The notes beneath the pieces were generated by a model. That model was not told where the DNA came from, did not search any database, and worked only from the letters and a program-made list of their open reading frames with translations. The position numbers and the translations under genes are program-made. A stretch of DNA of 64,000 nucleotides from Chloroflexi bacterium HGW-Chloroflexi-2 (GTDB lineage: Bacteria; Chloroflexota; Anaerolineae; Anaerolineales; Anaerolineaceae). Shown here piece after piece: positions 62,069 through 64,000 of the stretch; position 1 is the first letter of the stretch, and every line of letters begins with the position of its first letter. The stretch spans positions 1-64,000 of the forward strand of contig PHBY01000009.1 of NCBI GenBank assembly GCA_002840735.1. Direction: 5' to 3'.

Positions 62069-64000
62069 TTAGTATCGACCTCTTGGTTGATATGGCTGTT
62101 TAGTTGGCAATTGGTCTTCGGTTACTTTTTCAATTTTTACCGCACATGCCTTAAATTCCGGAATGAGCGCTTCTGGATCCAATGCATCATTGGTCAGGAA
62201 ATTTGCTGCCGCCTCTGCGAAGTGGAAAGGCATAAAAACTACACCGGGAATTGTTTTTTGATTTACATTCGCTCGTAATACAACTTCACCACGTCTGGAT
62301 TGCACTTTGACAACGTCCAGGTTTTTGATGTTATATGTTTCAGCATCAACAGGATTAATTTCTACTACTGCCTGTGAATACAAATCGTCAAGCCATGAGT
62401 TGCGGGTTAATGTTCCTCCATGCCAGTGTTCTAATACTCTACCCGTATTTAGAATAAGCGGAAAATCTGTATCAGCTTCTTCATCAATTGTTTTGAAATC
62501 AAGAGGAAAGAATTTGGCTTTTCCAATTGGAAAACTCTCGGCATAAAGGAAAGGTGTCCCAGGATGGTTTTCATCCAGTACAGGTGTCTGAAGGCCAGTT
62601 TTTTCGATTCTGGAGTATTTTATTCCCTGGTAGGATGGTACGACCTTTCCAAATTCATCCATGATTTCTTCCGGGTGGCTATAATCCCAGTAGGCAGAAT
62701 TAGGTCTTCCCAATAATTTTTCAATTCTCCTAGCTAAATCACAAATGATTTCCCAATCTGGACGGGAATTTCCTAATGGTTCAATTGCTTTCCTAACCCT
62801 CTGAACCCGACGATCTGTATTCGTGAAGGTCCCATCCTTTTCTGCAAAGGTTGTGGCAGGCAAGAAAACGTCCGCATAAGCACCGGATTCATTGATAAAC
62901 AAATCCTGGCAAACCACAAATTCCAGTTCCTGCATATGTTTATGTGCTGCATTCAGGTTTGGTTCTGTCATCATCGGATTTTCACCCATGATATACAAAC
63001 TACGAACACCGCCAGGATGTGCATTCGATAAAATTTCTGTGGTTGTTAAACCCTTTTCTCTATTTAATCCACCTGGCTCTATATTCCAGGCTTCTTCAAA
63101 AATCGAAGCAGATTGTTCATCATCCACTTCCTGGTAACCTGGATAATGCCAGGGCATGGCACCAGCATCTGATGCCCCCTGGACGTTATTCTGTCCACGT
63201 AATGGATTTAATCCAGTTCCATATCTTCCTACATGCCCGGTTAGTAATGCAAGATTTATGAGGCTGTGGGCGTTGTCGGTACCATGTGTGGATTGAGATA
63301 TTCCTAAAGCCCAATAAATGGCTCCACGTTTCGCATTTGCATATAAACGGGCAGCCTGGATGATTTTATCCTTTTCTACACCTGTGATGGATTCTACATA
63401 TTCTGGCGTGAATTTTTCCATTGCTTTGGAGAAATTTTGAAAATTCTCTGTCCTGGTATCAATAAATTCTTTATTGTAAAGATTTTCTTTTATGATTACA
63501 TGTGCCATGCCAGAAAAAACAGCAACATCAGAACCTGGCTTTTCTGCTAACCAAAGAGTTGCATAATTCACCATCTCGATCCGGCGTGGATCCACAACGA
63601 TTAGTTTTGCTCCATTCTTTTCAATTGCTGCTTTCATCTGTATGGATATGATTGGATGTGTCTCAGTCGTATTCGAACCTGTGATAATAAACACGTCTGT
63701 TTCCATAATCTCTGCGGCTGTATTTGACATAGCAGAAGAACCAATCGCTTTTTGCAGCGCGACTACGCTGCCGGCATGGCATAAACGCGTACAATGATCC
63801 ACATTATTACTGCGGAATAAAGCACGGAATAATTTCTGCAATAAATAATTGTCCTCATTCGTTGCTTTTGCACAGCAATAGACGGCCATTGCATTAGAAC
63901 CGTCACGTTGGTAAATCTCTACCAGGCGTTTGGCAGTGTAATCTAATGCTTCGTCCCAGGAGACTTCCTGCCATTCTTCCAGATTGAATGCCTGGGACCT
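62069..64000 (-). CDS. Formate dehydrogenase alpha subunit (partial, C-terminal 643 residues)
   Basis: The frame is open to the right edge, so the N-terminus is missing; the ATG at 63889 is internal. The visible part is molybdopterin oxidoreductase: NEDNYLLQKLFRA, NVDHCTRLCHAGSV, GSSAMSNTAAEI, GSNTTETHPII, QSTHGTDNAHSLINLALLTGHVGRYGTGLNPLRGQNNVQGASDAGAMP, then a molybdopterin-dinucleotide-binding C-terminal domain (ILNTGRVLEHWHGGTLTRNS...). The residue that ligates molybdenum is Cys, codon TGC at 63779-63781, followed by the catalytic His. It oxidises formate to CO2. The N-terminal Fe-S part and partner subunits would lie beyond the window. Confidence 0.9.
   Translation of the reverse strand, partial: RSQAFNLEEWQEVSWDEALDYTAKRLVEIYQRDGSNAMAVYCCAKATNEDNYLLQKLFRALFRSNNVDHCTRLCHAGSVVALQKAIGSSAMSNTAAEIMETDVFIITGSNTTETHPIISIQMKAAIEKNGAKLIVVDPRRIEMVNYATLWLAEKPGSDVAVFSGMAHVIIKENLYNKEFIDTRTENFQNFSKAMEKFTPEYVESITGVEKDKIIQAARLYANAKRGAIYWALGISQSTHGTDNAHSLINLALLTGHVGRYGTGLNPLRGQNNVQGASDAGAMPWHYPGYQEVDDEQSASIFEEAWNIEPGGLNREKGLTTTEILSNAHPGGVRSLYIMGENPMMTEPNLNAAHKHMQELEFVVCQDLFINESGAYADVFLPATTFAEKDGTFTNTDRRVQRVRKAIEPLGNSRPDWEIICDLARRIEKLLGRPNSAYWDYSHPEEIMDEFGKVVPSYQGIKYSRIEKTGLQTPVLDENHPGTPFLYAESFPIGKAKFFPLDFKTIDEEADTDFPLILNTGRVLEHWHGGTLTRNSWLDDLYSQAVVEINPVDAETYNIKNLDVVKVQSRRGEVVLRANVNQKTIPGVVFMPFHFAEAAANFLTNDALDPEALIPEFKACAVKIEKVTEDQLPTKQPYQPRGRY

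Noticed and set aside
63889-63889. ATG at 63889 as the true start of formate dehydrogenase
   Set aside because: The frame is open for 37 more codons to the window edge and encodes conserved sequence (VSWDEALDYTAKRLVEIY), so this Met is internal.

Overview
The window is a stretch of an AT-rich bacterial chromosome. It is densely coded, genes lie on both strands, and many start codons overlap the preceding stop. The gene repertoire suggests a Chloroflexota (Anaerolineae-like) bacterium: a proline/threonine-repeat surface protein, a PASTA-less Ser/Thr kinase joined to a beta-propeller, a MoeA fused to a periplasmic-binding-protein-like domain, a two-domain dehydrogenase/Gfo-Idh oxidoreductase and a fused heme synthase gene. 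This assignment is an inference from gene content; there is no rRNA in the window. The cell is equipped to respire oxygen through two different terminal oxidases and probably also uses formate.

Layout. 1-13.6 kb: the edge of a transposase gene, a transglutaminase-like membrane protein, a PAP2 phosphatase, then a long minus-strand run (metallopeptidase, membrane glycosyltransferase, metallo-beta-lactamase hydrolase, MFS transporter, esterase, M24 peptidase, three-gene ABC-2 exporter). 13.75-14.05 kb: a promoter, two tandem tRNA-Ala genes (anticodons CGC and GGC) and a terminator. 14.1-28.6 kb: creatininase-like hydrolase, cydD-cydC, recX-rny, a two-domain oxidoreductase, a PhoB/PhoR-type two-component pair, cydA-cydB and ridA. 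28.7-35.2 kb: an envelope polysaccharide cluster (GT2, polyprenyl-phosphate sugar transferase, CapD-type dehydratase, two FemAB-like transferases). 35.2-42.6 kb: kinase/beta-propeller, P/T-repeat protein, two SPFH-like membrane proteins, proline dehydrogenase. 42.7-47.3 kb: UbiA-like membrane protein, two MoeA proteins, peroxiredoxin.

47.3-57 kb is the respiratory core: a divergently oriented Rrf2 regulator with two striking palindromes in the shared promoter region, a lipoprotein cytochrome c, a LuxR-type response regulator, a degenerate receiver-only protein, and a caa3-type (A2) cytochrome oxidase operon (ctaC, ctaD, ctaF, ctaE) followed by assembly genes (Sco, a cupredoxin-like protein, Surf1, and a heme A synthase-like/heme O synthase fusion). 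A PCu(A)C copper chaperone follows on the other strand. 57-64 kb: RsfS (probably with a CTG start), ThpR, a convincing 6S RNA gene with its own promoter, a YdjC-type deacetylase, FHA protein, AI-2E family permease with a small overlapping gene, and the C-terminal part of a formate dehydrogenase alpha subunit with Cys (not Sec) as the molybdenum ligand. The MoeA proteins could supply its cofactor.

The most unusual signals are the half-degenerate heme A synthase domain, the cupredoxin-like protein with a Gln where a copper-ligating His is expected, the degenerate receiver and tandem operator-like repeats in front of the oxidase operon, the Rrf2 palindromes, and the tandem SPFH pair. No CRISPR array, prophage or defence island was seen.
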